A DNA stretch of 64,000 bases from Ilex aquifolium (Eukaryota; Streptophyta; Magnoliopsida; Aquifoliales; Aquifoliaceae): NCBI GenBank assembly GCA_951799425.1, contig OX637391.1:27089701-27153700 (forward strand), in the 5' to 3' direction. Below the pieces are notes generated by a model. That model saw only the letters and a list, made by a program, of their open reading frames with translations. It did not search any database and had not been told where the DNA came from. Positions within the stretch are counted from its first letter, which is position 1. Each line of letters begins with the position of its first letter. This document shows, piece by piece, positions 54,005 to 64,000 of the stretch. The translations under genes were made by a program, and so were the position numbers.

Positions 54005-54367
54005 TGTCACACCCCATACCAAGAGACTCCCTTGGTTTCCCAGAAATGGAAGCATAACTCAACACGTGGCAATATCTGCGTGTGTAATGCAATAATGCAT
54101 TTAAAATCAATAATGCTACCTAATAACACCATAAAAATAGATAACCTATTTAATAGAGTACACAACGGTATCACTTGTACCAAAAAAAAAAAAAAAATTA
54201 GGGATACCATCCTTTTACAACAATAGGGAAAAACAACACTCCTATACAAAATGTACATAACCAGCTTCCTTAATTTCTTCCCCCATCTTTACCATGCTAA
54301 TGCAGTAATGGACCTCACTCTAGACTTCAACATCCTGAAACTAATAATTTTCTTGAGTCTACTGACC
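54005..54367 (-). mobile_element. T1 right (5') LTR, first piece
   Basis: Starts TGTCACACCCC and pairs with 12485-14393. It is cut at 54368 by element E2; the remainder is outside or lost. Confidence 0.75.
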
Positions 54368-55852
54368 TGATTTAAATCATACACCCGAGTATAAGTGGTC
54401 AAATTGTAGTATTACTTGGTTAAGTCCAAGGTTGAACCCACATGGAGCTAACTATTGGAGTTCAAGACAAAAAAAGGTAAGATTGTCTTGTGTGTAGTGT
54501 GCTTCATAATAGCTTGTGGTGTGAACTTATAATTATCAAATAAATACTTAATTTAAACTTTTGATAACAATAATAGAAGGTACTCTTTAGTTCGGAGATC
54601 CAACATGCATTATATTGCTTGATTGTAAAAATGCCACCTTACAACAATTAACTCACATTTGACTAGAAAGTTAACCGGTAGGTTTGATGTGTAACTGAAC
54701 CATATCACAACAACTGATTAGGTTAGCCGGAAGGTTTATGTACCATACAACAACCAAATAACCCTAGTAAATCCGAATGTGAACCATTCAAAAAGTTTAC
54801 TTTAGCTATTCAATCGACAAATTGATGATTTAATGAAGATGAAGCTCTGGTTTATGCATTGAATCAAAAGTGTTGGCTATGGCGAGATTTAACCCGTCTA
54901 TAACCAATCTCCCAAATGTTACATAAAACTCAACTGTGTGCATCATTGAATCATGTATGAAGTATGTAATAACTTATAGATAGAATGGTATATAGCAATA
55001 AGCTTTGCTTGGAGTTCATAATTATGAGCATTTAATAGTAATAACCATCCATCAATTAAGCGAGGTATAAACATTAACATAAAAATAAAACATCGGCATT
55101 TTCATAACCCAAAAAATATTACACATGCTTTCACCCTTCACCAAAGAGCATAAAAGGACTACTCACAGTTCATTGCTAGAGAAGAGCAAGAAGAATGAGA
55201 TAACCCCATTACAACATAAAACAAAATATAACAAGTCCTTTTCCGAGGAATAGTTGAAACACCCCAACTCTTATTACTGGCTAGGACACAAAAGTGAGAG
55301 AGGTTTAACTCTCCAAGTAGAAGGGATGAAACAAAAATGTAGAAGTAAAGAAGTTCTGGCTGGAGAGTGTTTAGGGCATGGTTTCCTCTTCCTTTTTATG
55401 AATTCCTTCTCTCTGGCAAACTATCCTAAAACCTGACTGAATGAGGGTATTTATAGGCACCGAAGGGGGGGTTCAGGGTGGTGGACACCCAAGCTGGAAA
55501 ATTAGGGTGTTTTGTTGCTTAAATGGACCAATAGGAGAAAGGCAGGTTAAGGTGGTTTAGGGTACTGTCTGGACGCCACCACCACCATCTGGACGGTGGA
55601 GATTCTCTGAATTTTTGTTTTGCCAGCCTTCATTTGTTGACCTCATGTCTTCTTGCCTCTATTCTCTTGTTTAACCTTTGCAACTTTATCCCTTCGAACT
55701 TTCATCCCTTCGAACTTTCTTAATTATCCTTGAAACCTTACAAAATAGATAAATCTGACATTAATCCCAATACTTTATAAATCAACCATTTTAACTTAAT
55801 TTACGCACATACTTAACCCTAATTCATTACCGCATTCTTTTAAAGTTAATCA
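54368..55852 (-). mobile_element. Athila-like element E2, 3' LTR (1485 bp)
   Basis: In element orientation it starts TGATTAAC (55852) and ends at 54368. It is clearly related to solo LTR S1. The putative left TSD is TGACC (54363-54367); the matching right TSD is not in the window. Confidence 0.8.
55448..55599 (-). promoter_or_regulatory. E2 LTR promoter: paired motifs and TATA
   Basis: CCATCTGGACGGTGG (55585-55599) and GTCTGGACGCCACC (55567-55580) lie upstream, on the minus strand, of CCTATAAATA (55457-55448). Confidence 0.6.
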
Positions 55853-57180
55853 CACCCCCAACCAAATGTTACTAGTAATAATACAAATAAAACCAAATCA
55901 CTTTTGTAGATTTCACAATTGCATTTAGCCTTTGCAACAAGTTGTTCAACCCCTAGGTGATCCTTAGTGGATGAGTTTTGTCTCGTGAAGGTTTTTAGTG
56001 AAGAAATCTACAAACTTCAAAGGTTAGGATTACATAATTCATATTTTCACAAATAAAATTAAATCACCATTATGTTCTAATACCAGAATATTTTCCCTCC
56101 CCTTATCACTATAAGAGTAACATATATTAATTGTAACACTATTCCATATATTTTCAAAGAACTCGTGTGTGTGCAGGGATTTCTTTAGTTCAAAAACATT
56201 TAAGAAATATCACAATCCTTCACTCTATCGTACAAGAATTAGCCTCGATTTCAAACCTTCCCTGCAAATCACTCAACAAAGAATATACTCAAGTTTTAGT
56301 GACTACCACTTTGTAATTACACGTGATAAGAATATTATTATCAAAGCAAAATAATAGCACATGTAATATCCCAAAAGAAGGTTATTTGAACAAAAATGGA
56401 ATTTAGCATAATCTCATGAAAGAATATTAACACTATATCAAACAATATTATCAACACTCTCCCTTTTTAATGAATAGGTGAAAATAATACATGTGCATGA
56501 GTTCTAGAACAAAAAATGACTTTATTAGCGTTATAACGTGGCTAAAAGGTGTTAGGTTTTAAGAAACGACGTTTGAGGGATTCAAAAAGCTATTCTTTTC
56601 GATTTGTGTAGCACACATCCCTCCTATTTTTTTCAAACTTTTACACACCATACTTCCCATTTCTCCTTTTTCAATCTCGTATTTGCAATTTCTTGGCTAT
56701 TTTATATATTTGCTTCCTTTTTTGTTTTTTTTTCTATTCTCTTTTCTTTCTTTCACAAATTATTTTCTTCTTTCTTTTTTTCTTTTCCAACCATATTCTC
56801 CATTTTTCTCCTTTCTTGTATAATGCCTTCTTTAGGAGAGGGTGCAAGAAAATTAGATGGCGAAGGGCAGATTGGAACAACTATTCTATATAGAAAGCCC
56901 TTGGCCACTTAAGGAATACTGCTTTAAACCCCAACCCTAAAAACATTTCTCGCCCAAAACAGAGTTTGTCAAATATATTTTATGTGGCTCGATTAATGCA
57001 TGGGTTAAAGAAAAGAAATTATACTTTTAGGCTTAATCACGGCTTACTAGAGATATAGTTTTGCAAAAGAAATGACTAAGGCTCAAAATAAAATCACAAA
57101 TTGCCTAAGATCATTACCCATAATTCATACACATGCATGATTTCCATTTATAGTTTAAAGGGAAATGCTAAACATGTTAT
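55853..57180 (-). other. E2 polypurine tract and 3' noncoding region
   Basis: CATTTGGTTGGGGGTG (minus strand, 55868-55853) abuts the LTR. Conserved stretches follow at 55905-56019 (stem-loop segment) and 56516-56600 (AAGAAACGACGT). A CT-rich tract lies at 56600-56830. No gene recognised. Confidence 0.6.
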
Positions 57181-57348
57181 TCAACAAGTGCTAGCCAAAT
57201 CGAGGATAATGAGATTATTCAAAGAAACATTACGCTGAACTGAAATTCTTACTTGAGTAAATGTTAAAATATCTCCAAGAAAGATTGGCTCAAATCTGCA
57301 CACAAGTTTTACATCTCCACTATATATGTAAGCTTTATAAAGGATCAT
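57181..57348 (-). CDS. Small conserved ORF in E2's 3' region
   Basis: 55 codons from ATG 57348. IYSGDVK, RFEPIFLGD, SLNNLI and the final STC-stop match the A1 and gag-only ORFs. Two short indels relative to A1 sum to a multiple of three, so the frame is restored before the shared end. Confidence 0.35.
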   Translation of the reverse strand: MILYKAYIYSGDVKLVCRFEPIFLGDILTFTQVRISVQRNVSLNNLIILDLASTC

Positions 57349-57689
57349 GCTATTTCAAAAAAGTTTTCAAAATAAGAAATTATTTCGTGCTTAAAAGGAT
57401 GAGTTTCTATGAAAATATAGAGAAATTACACAAACGATGTATGAAAATCCCTCGTAATTCGGTTAGGGTCATACCTGCAAAGCATTAGAATGATAATGTA
57501 ATTCATATCATGAATTATATGAATTAAGTATCCTAACACAACAAAATTTAAGTAAAATCACAAACTAACCAAATTAATTAAAACTAAATCAAAACAATCT
57601 TTCAAAACATCTTACGAACATAAAAAAAGTGCATAATAAAAAGTTCAGTAAAAGTAGAAAGAACATAGAAATTCCAAGAATTTTGGTTA

Positions 57690-58813
57690 CTAGGCTGATA
57701 GACCACCATTATATTGCCCTCGAAGTATCCTTAGGATTTCATTCTGGTTCTCCTCATTGCTAGCCATCTTTTGATCCAACTGAGTCATGCTAGTCTTTAG
57801 TCCCAACAAAATCTGGTGGTTAGTCCAGCCATCAACAGAATATAGCGCTGCTACTCTTCTTGTTGCTGGGGTTCCTCTGGTGGCTGAAAATATACTGCTT
57901 CTGGGAATGGGTCTGCTTGCGGTTCTGGTGGTGCTTCCTGTTACTCTTCTATCTGCCCTTTATGACTCTTTTTCAGCGAGGTTTTATCCAAATGTGCCAG
58001 ATGCTCCACTATTGGCCATGTTGGATCTACAATTACTCATTTTCTTCTGCATAACTCAGATACTAAAACAACAAACGAGAGTGAGGGCTTCTAAGTCTTG
58101 GTTGGCAGTTAACATTATTTGATCCATTATCAACATCGGCAGGTCAATAGTGTATCCCGTTCCAAAAGCATACAGAAAATAAGCTCTTTCACTATAGATT
58201 TGATTTTTCTGAGACTGTGGTAGCAAATTGTTTACAGTTATCAAATTCAAGATTCTATATTTATCTGTCAAGTCTCCTTACTTAATGTATTTATTTGGCT
58301 TACCCCAGACGTACTCCGAATTCCCTGTCAACTCAATCCCAATGGTAGACATGTCAGGCAATGTGGTAAAGAGATATTGGGGATGTCGATGCCTTGGTAT
58401 AGGGTTTAAAAATTTGGCAATGGTAGCGGGTGTAACCTAAAATACAACTCCCCTAACATATCCGTGCAATTGCTTTGGCTCAGTTTCTTGTGCATTACTA
58501 TAAAATTCCCGGACAAGACATTCATAGGCAAGACCTACCAATTTTAAATAATGTAACCAACCCCATGGTGCTAGATTTTGTGTAACTCTTATGGTTCCAA
58601 AATCCTCATATATCACAAGTCTTTCAACAATATAGGCTTAGAAAAAAAGTGAGTATCATACCAAACTTGCTGATCAATTTTCTCAAACATAGCATTGTCA
58701 AATTGATTGTGAACCTGGGGTTGTTCCTCTTGTTGCGGGACGGCTTTAGGCAATGGGGAGGCTCCTCACCTTGCTTGACTTGATGAGGCTCTTGTCTCTT
58801 TTCTTGGATCCAT
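57690..58813 (-). pseudogene. E2 env-like ORF
   Basis: ATG at 58813 (MDPRKETRASSSQAR, then a stop where A1 has Arg), IDQQVWYDTHFFSKP, a broken middle, ITVNNLLPQSQKNQIYSERA with IDLPMLIMDQIML (58271-58056), a Pro-rich stretch and a coiled-coil tail (TQLDQKMASNEENQNEIL) with a stop at 57690-57692. Homologous to A1 40466-44091. Confidence 0.7.
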
Positions 58814-59028
58814 GAAATCTTGAATTTCTTGCTCAATATAAAATTTTAAAGGTTTTTGTTCAGTAGAAACCTGTAAAGGATGATGGGTAAGTATTTAATT
58901 GGGGTAGAATTGAAGAAAATCTTATGGGTGAAGCGAATCTGAAGAGAGAACGTGGAGAAAATTGATGTTTTTTTTTTGAATTTCTGCTGCGAGGGAACTG
59001 TTGGACTGCCTGTTTCGTGAACTTTCTG

Positions 59029-59075
59029 TTTTATACTGGCTAGTACCGTTCAGACGATATTAGCACAAGCGTTCC
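59029..59075 (-). promoter_or_regulatory. Internal TATA promoter module upstream of E2's env-like ORF
   Basis: The minus strand has GGAACGCTTGTGC and TATCGTCTGAACGGTA (59059-59044), then TATAAAA (59035-59029). The distance from TATA to the env-like ATG (58813) is about 222 bp, against 220 bp in A1. Confidence 0.5.
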
Positions 59076-59269
59076 AGCTGTTGACATTTGATCTTCTCCT
59101 GGTTTCTAACTTCAGTTTCAAACCTACAGTTACAGATAATCAGTTTAAATTAAAAAAATTTCACATTTAACTAACTAATAAACTTAAACTCTAAATAAAT
59201 TAAATCAAATTATACTAATATACATTCAAACAAACCCTAAGATTATACAACTTTGATCATAACTAATTT

Positions 59270-59359
59270 TAATAAGAATCTTCTAAATTGAGAACATCAG
59301 TGAACCGATTAATTTCCTGTCACATATATCTTGAGAGCATTTAACTAGAATAGGATGAC
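59270..59359 (-). pseudogene. E2 accessory ORF remnant
   Basis: The minus strand reads SSYSS-stop-MLSRYM-stop-QEINRFTDVLNLEDSY, aligning without gaps to the end of the A1 accessory ORF. E3 interrupts it at 59360 (putative TSD ATGAC, 59355-59359). Confidence 0.5.
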
Positions 59360-59605
59360 TGATTAGCACAAAACTTTGTATATTTTTATGTGTCAATCAT
59401 CTTATTTTAATTACTTTTGGAGATTAAATGATGGGAGTTGGGTTAATTGAGTTCTTAACGATGATATTTGGTGTTTGCAGTCAAAAGGTGCTAAATGAGG
59501 CTTCTTAAGGCCTTCCCAAACCATTTGAGACAAATGAGGATGAAAAGGTAGGTTGGGGATAGCTCAGGAGAGGAGGAAATCAGAAAATCAAGAAGTCAGC
59601 CAAAC

Positions 59606-59693
59606 CGTACCGGTACGCGTACCGGTACACTAAGGCTATTGGAGTTCAGCGTACCGGTACGCTGAAGCCACTGGAGTTTGACGTACCGGTACG
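59606..59693. promoter_or_regulatory. Four CGTACCGGTACG-type palindromes in E3's LTR
   Basis: At 59606-59617, 59618-59629 (last base differs), 59650-59661 and 59682-59693. The third extends to a perfect 22-bp palindrome (59645-59666, core CAGCGTACCGGTACGCTG). The first two abut; the last two are 32 bp apart. I find no close consensus TATA downstream. Confidence 0.65.
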
Positions 59694-60584
59694 CTTTGCC
59701 TGATCTGCCCAAATGCTCTGCAACTCATGTCTGCTGCTTTGAGGGTCCCACCAACAGACCTCCCATGCTCCCCTGACACACCCACAACACTATTCACCCC
59801 TTTCACACCCTTGATTGCAAGTTTGGAGCCTAGGTAATCAATGAGGAGAGAGAAGAGAAGAGGAGCTGGGTGTGCAGACAAGCTCTGCAACCCCTCTGTC
59901 CAGCCCATTCCTCCTGCACCCCTACAGATGGAGGTCACTTCTGGAGTCTAGGGCACCTCTCCAAGCACGTTTTTGGAGGGAAAGAGATCTCCAGCATTGG
60001 CATTCAGCACATTGGACAGAGATAGATAGAGATAGAGAGAGAGAGTCTGGGGAAGATGATGAATAGTGTCTAGAGATATAAAATTGAGATTTTTACATTT
60101 TCTTCAACACATTGTCTTTGAATCTCCTGTAAGAACTTTGAAAGCTTCAATTAATGTCATTAATGCTAGTTCTTAGAAGTTCATTGCAAGTTTAATTCTC
60201 TTTTAAAGCTTTTACCATTAATTCATTAAAGTTCCTGCATTGCTTACTCTTAAAATGGGTTTTCATTGTTTTCACTTATAGTTTATGTTTATGTGCATTT
60301 AGTTACTCAAGAACTTCATTCTTTTGCAATGCATTCTCACTACATTGTTAATTTCATCCCAAGCATGAGTAGCTAAAATCTTTTAGTTGGCAAAACCAAG
60401 GGGAACCTCCACTTGGGTATGCCATTTCAACTCATTCTCCTCCCTTTTTCAGAGATCAATGGTTCAGTTTGACTGGGTTGATGGTGGATAAATTGGTGAG
60501 TCTTTGATATTCCGTAGGCCTAGTCACGGTTTATGCTTAGATACTCACCCTTCTTATCCCCAGCTTCCCACGAATCAATCGTTC

Positions 60585-62887
60585 TGTGACGCCCCAATTT
60601 CCGGGGGTCCTTTATTCACCGTTGATAAACCCATCAACCCGCGGAAATACCCGTGAGTGTCGCACAATCCGACATCACGCTAATAGTATCCCTTTACCTG
60701 GGATTATAACTCACACGTATAACCCGTGTTCCTTTAATCATTTAATCCGATCGAGGTTCAATATACCCCAATATATCTCATTTAAGGTCCATTTGTATTG
60801 TTGGAACCCAAGAAACCAAAGTCCAATAGCATGGGAAAACAATTTAAAAATTTCAAAGTTTTGGGGTACTGCGTACCGGTACGGTTTGCCCAGTTTCGCC
60901 TTTTTCAACTGTTTTTCATTTTCCATCCATTCCAAACCCATTCCAAACTCATCCAACACATGTATAATGAAAATTTTCATACTATACAAGGTTAAAAGCA
61001 ACTCTATTACATTTAATTCCAAAAATTTACATACCAAAAACTAAGTTTTCATAATGTTTTACAAAAACTCAAACAAAGCCACATTTCGGCCTTCTTCATC
61101 CTTGGGGCTCGAAATGGGAGCCATCCGCCGGTGTGAACCCCGCACCTGAAATATTTTTCCCACGAAGGGTGAGCCACGCTCAATAGGGTATCTCCTAATG
61201 AGGCTACTCCCCAACCTAAATGCATACGATGTTCACATGCCACAAATCAACAATTCATAACATTCCAAGCAAGAAAGTACATTCAATGTTGGAATTTGCA
61301 ATGCCATGCTATGTAATGAGGTGAGACTCAATCATGTATCTCAACCGAGCCCTTCCTGACTCCTCCACACATGCAAGTGCCAATGTGTACGAATCCGTCA
61401 TTTATGTTGCACATCAAATGACATTCTTCAATCTAGGGTCTTTATAGGGGTGGATGTTCATGGACTCACACCAAGGGTCACCCAACCTACACGAAATTTA
61501 TGGACTTCCACCGAAGGTTCCGCGTACACCTACAGACTTCATGGGCCGAGCCAAAGGAGTGCGTATCCTAATCACCGGGTCTTGCACCCGAGGGGTCTTC
61601 CAGCCCTTCTTGCTAACCCCAACCCTATCAACCATGCAAACCATGCGACTCGACTAGGTTTTCAACCAAGCTCACTCGAGCCCGCCCGTCATCCACCAAA
61701 TGTGGTGTTGACAACAACAACCATGCATCCACACCCACATATGCGATGTTCCCGTGCACAATGCAATGTAATGCCTCATTGCAACAATAATACAATGTTC
61801 AATATGCTATGAGTGACATATGAACATTCTCAACACATCTCACATATTTCATGGCAAAATTATATCATAAGCATATAATTCCCATAACACAACTTCCAAG
61901 CATGTCATCACATAATCATGCTATCAACACTTTAAATCCTCAAGGCATATATACATACACATAACATGCCCACAAATTCATATAGCACAAGAATCACATT
62001 GGGTCTATTTCACATGTCAAATTCTAGAAATCACACTTAGCAATTTCTAACTACCAATCTAAGCTAGGATTCATCCTAACCCATTTCAATACCCATTTCA
62101 CCCAATCTAACAACAATAGGCAAGAGATACACAACCTATCATCCTACCCATTTCACAAAAACATTCTAGGTTTGGAATAAACCTTAGTATGAGGGAACCT
62201 TACCTCTTGAAGCGTAAACCCATTTGGTAGACACCTTCAAGAATCTCTATCTTGCCCAAAACCCTTGATTTCTCCAAGCTCGTTTTTGGAACTTCGGTGA
62301 AATCCGTCTTTCTTGGTATGGTTTTGTAGCCCTCGATGCGTAGAACGATCTTTGTTCTTGGCCCGAGTGGATTGGAGCTCCGTGGAGACGAAGATATTAG
62401 AGAGAAGGTGGAGAAAACCCTAGCTTTCCCTCTCTTGTTTCTCTCGTTGGAATCGGCTGAGCAAATGGGTGAGAAATCAGATTTTCTCCCCTTTAAATAC
62501 CCTTTAATTGCTTGGTCCACAATGCGCCACACGGCCCTCCTTTCCCGGGTCTGTTTTCGCCCCGAGACGATTAAATTTCGCTCCGGTTCAAGTTCAAAAT
62601 GTTTTTATTTTCACTTGCCTTCATTTATCTTCCAAAATCTAAAATTTTATTAAGAAATTCGTTTTTGGGTCTCCCGAGGCCCGACCACCTCGTAAAACGT
62701 GAAAATCCGACTGTCTCGGAATTCAACGAAATTTGACAGGGTAACTAGATTTTGCGAGAAGAATCCAACGGTGAGGTCCGTTTCGTCATCCGAGATCTAG
62801 AAAAATTCAGGTTTGTAACTTGTACCGTAGTGGCAAATTACTGTTTTGCCCTTTTTTACAAAAGTTCAAATTTGCCCGGGTTTTACA
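60585..62887 (-). mobile_element. Solo LTR S5 (2303 bp)
   Basis: Plus strand TGTGACGCCCC...CCGGGTTTTACA with a perfect TSD CGTTC (60580-60584 and 62888-62892). Same family as S4, opposite orientation. It carries one CGTACCGGTACG palindrome at 60872-60883. Confidence 0.9.
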
Positions 62888-63342
62888 CGTTCATTCATGC
62901 TCTATTGGAGGAGGGATTCGAGTTGAGATGTCATTCCTATTGGAGTATCCTCTTGGGTTTGCCAACATTTGTTTCTCACTTCATTTTCATCAACACACAC
63001 TCACCAAACAACTTTCAACCACAAAGATTTTACACTTTCTTTTACTCAAAATCACCTTCCCCTTGGTTTACTTCCTTCCCCGTGGAAACGACCTTGGAAT
63101 ACCACCAAGTAAAACACGACCTGCGAAAGTCTCCTTGCGCTTGGGGAGCACTTTTGTACACACACACACATTTTTTGTGCATTCAAATTTCACATTTCCA
63201 CCATCTCATTTTCCTTTCTCCTTGACCTTTCTTTTGACACTATCCCAAGGGAGAGTGACACTCCCCTTTATCCATACACTACACATTCTAAGGGATGATT
63301 TTTAGAGGTTAGGAAATAACAACATTTTTCATCAAGCATTTT

Positions 63343-63359
63343 TGGCGCCGTTGCTGGGG
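63343..63359 (+). other. E3 primer-binding site (tRNA-Asp)
   Basis: TGGCGCCGTTGCTGGGG, one mismatch from A1's PBS. A leader without other features runs to 63495. Confidence 0.85.
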
Positions 63360-63495
63360 AAGGCAAGTGTCAAACCAAGAAGGTGATTTCCGGACGACGG
63401 AGGTAAGTCCCGTGATCTTCATCACGGGCTTAGGTACGTTGTCTTGTGTATATATTTTTGTTTGTGTATAATTTCATTTATAGATATTTTGTTGT

Positions 63496-64000
63496 ATGTT
63501 GGGAAGGGACGACCAAAATCGGTTAGTTAGGCAACCCATTGGCCCCAATATGAATCTTGACCAAGACCCACCCGAGGATGCGGGTGGTAATTTTGAAAAT
63601 GTGGATGCCAACCCGAACATGCAAAGGGGTGGGGGAGGACCAGAACATAGGATACCCAATCCACGAATGCATTTCCCCCCTCCTAGAAATGAAGGGAACA
63701 ATATCCCAATTGATCCTTCGGCGAGGTCAATGAGGGAATTCCTTCAACCAACCCGCACCACCACACCTTCATGCATCCACCTTCCGGTCCAGGCTCATCT
63801 CTTCATAGTTAAACCAGGGATGTTGCAATTACTTCCTACTTTTCACGGAATTGAGAATGAGAACCCCTATTCTCATATAAGAGACTTTGAGGAAATAGTT
63901 GCAACCTTTCTCCCCAATCACAATATGGAAGAGATAGTAAGAATGAAATTGTTCCCTTTTTCCTTGACTAATAAGGCAAAAACTTGGCTTCATTCCTTGA
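63496..64000 (+). CDS. E3 gag, N-terminal part, open to the window edge
   Basis: 168 uninterrupted codons from ATG 63496. An Asn/Gly/Pro-rich start is followed by SMREFLQPTRTTTPSCIHLP, FHGIENENPYSHIRDFEEIV and MKLFPFSLTNKAKTWLHSL, which align with the Gag domain of the gag-only element (REYLHPTRTNVPSC, FHGLEDENPYVHMKEFEEV, LKLFPFSLKDKAKLWLNSL). The open frame suggests a comparatively young element. It is probably of Athila/Tat affinity because of the Gag type and the tRNA-Asp PBS. Confidence 0.8.
   Translation, partial: MLGRDDQNRLVRQPIGPNMNLDQDPPEDAGGNFENVDANPNMQRGGGGPEHRIPNPRMHFPPPRNEGNNIPIDPSARSMREFLQPTRTTTPSCIHLPVQAHLFIVKPGMLQLLPTFHGIENENPYSHIRDFEEIVATFLPNHNMEEIVRMKLFPFSLTNKAKTWLHSL

Larger units (their letters stand above)
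59360..63334 (+). mobile_element. Gypsy element E3, 5' LTR (interrupted by S5)
   Basis: Starts TGATTAGCAC and ends around ATCA (63334; 63338 is also possible) before a tRNA-Asp PBS. Without S5 and one TSD copy it is about 1.67 kb. It carries four CGTACCGGTACG-type palindromes near its start. The small open frames inside are not convincing. Confidence 0.75.

Overview
The window looks like nuclear DNA of a flowering plant, probably a eudicot. It is AT-rich and has an intron-split nuclear gene for a mitochondrial protein, hAT-type MITEs, and deeply nested Ty3/gypsy LTR retrotransposons whose primer-binding sites match plant tRNA-Asp or initiator tRNA-Met. I found no bacterial-type operons, rRNA, tRNA genes or CRISPR arrays.

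1-10,090: the 5' part of an OXA/YidC-family insertase gene of the OXA2 type lies on the minus strand. Five exons can be placed at base resolution (9955-9480, 9033-8927, 8118-7991, 1749-1678, 289-188); the gene runs off the left edge. The 6.2-kb fourth intron has grown by hAT-type insertions: a 350-bp MITE, and a 3.5-kb element with a perfect 8-bp target-site duplication (TSD) that itself holds a second MITE.

10,090-12,484: intergenic DNA with a foldback MITE and microsatellites.

12,485 to the right edge is a Russian-doll nest. The oldest host is a decayed chromovirus-like gypsy element (T1, minus strand; LTR pieces 12485-14393 and 54005-54367, gag-pol remnants 50.0-53.9 kb). An Athila-like element (A1, plus strand, 14394-45870) sits in its left LTR. 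A1 is split by solo LTRs S2 (33502-35707) and S3 (41198-43533), and by a very young 16.6-kb tandem array (16862-33452) of an Athila-related element that has only gag and protease. The array is LTR-internal-LTR-internal-LTR inside one TSD and carries two copies of an intact 832-codon ORF. A second Athila-like element (E2, minus strand, from 54368) sits in T1's right LTR. E2 is interrupted by a third gypsy element (E3, from 59360), whose LTR holds solo LTR S5 and whose gag runs off the right edge. Solo LTRs S1 and S4 and a Helitron-like terminus complete the nest.

Most interesting signals: (a) palindrome pairs or arrays next to TATA boxes in the LTRs of several unrelated families; (b) the same kind of module repeated inside A1 and E2, about 220 bp upstream of the env-like ORF, suggesting an internal env promoter; (c) two small reading frames and a stem-loop-rich 3' segment conserved among A1, E2 and the gag-only element but fitting no standard retrotransposon gene; (d) the tandem gag-protease-only array. 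All are read by eye; identities and ages need alignments.
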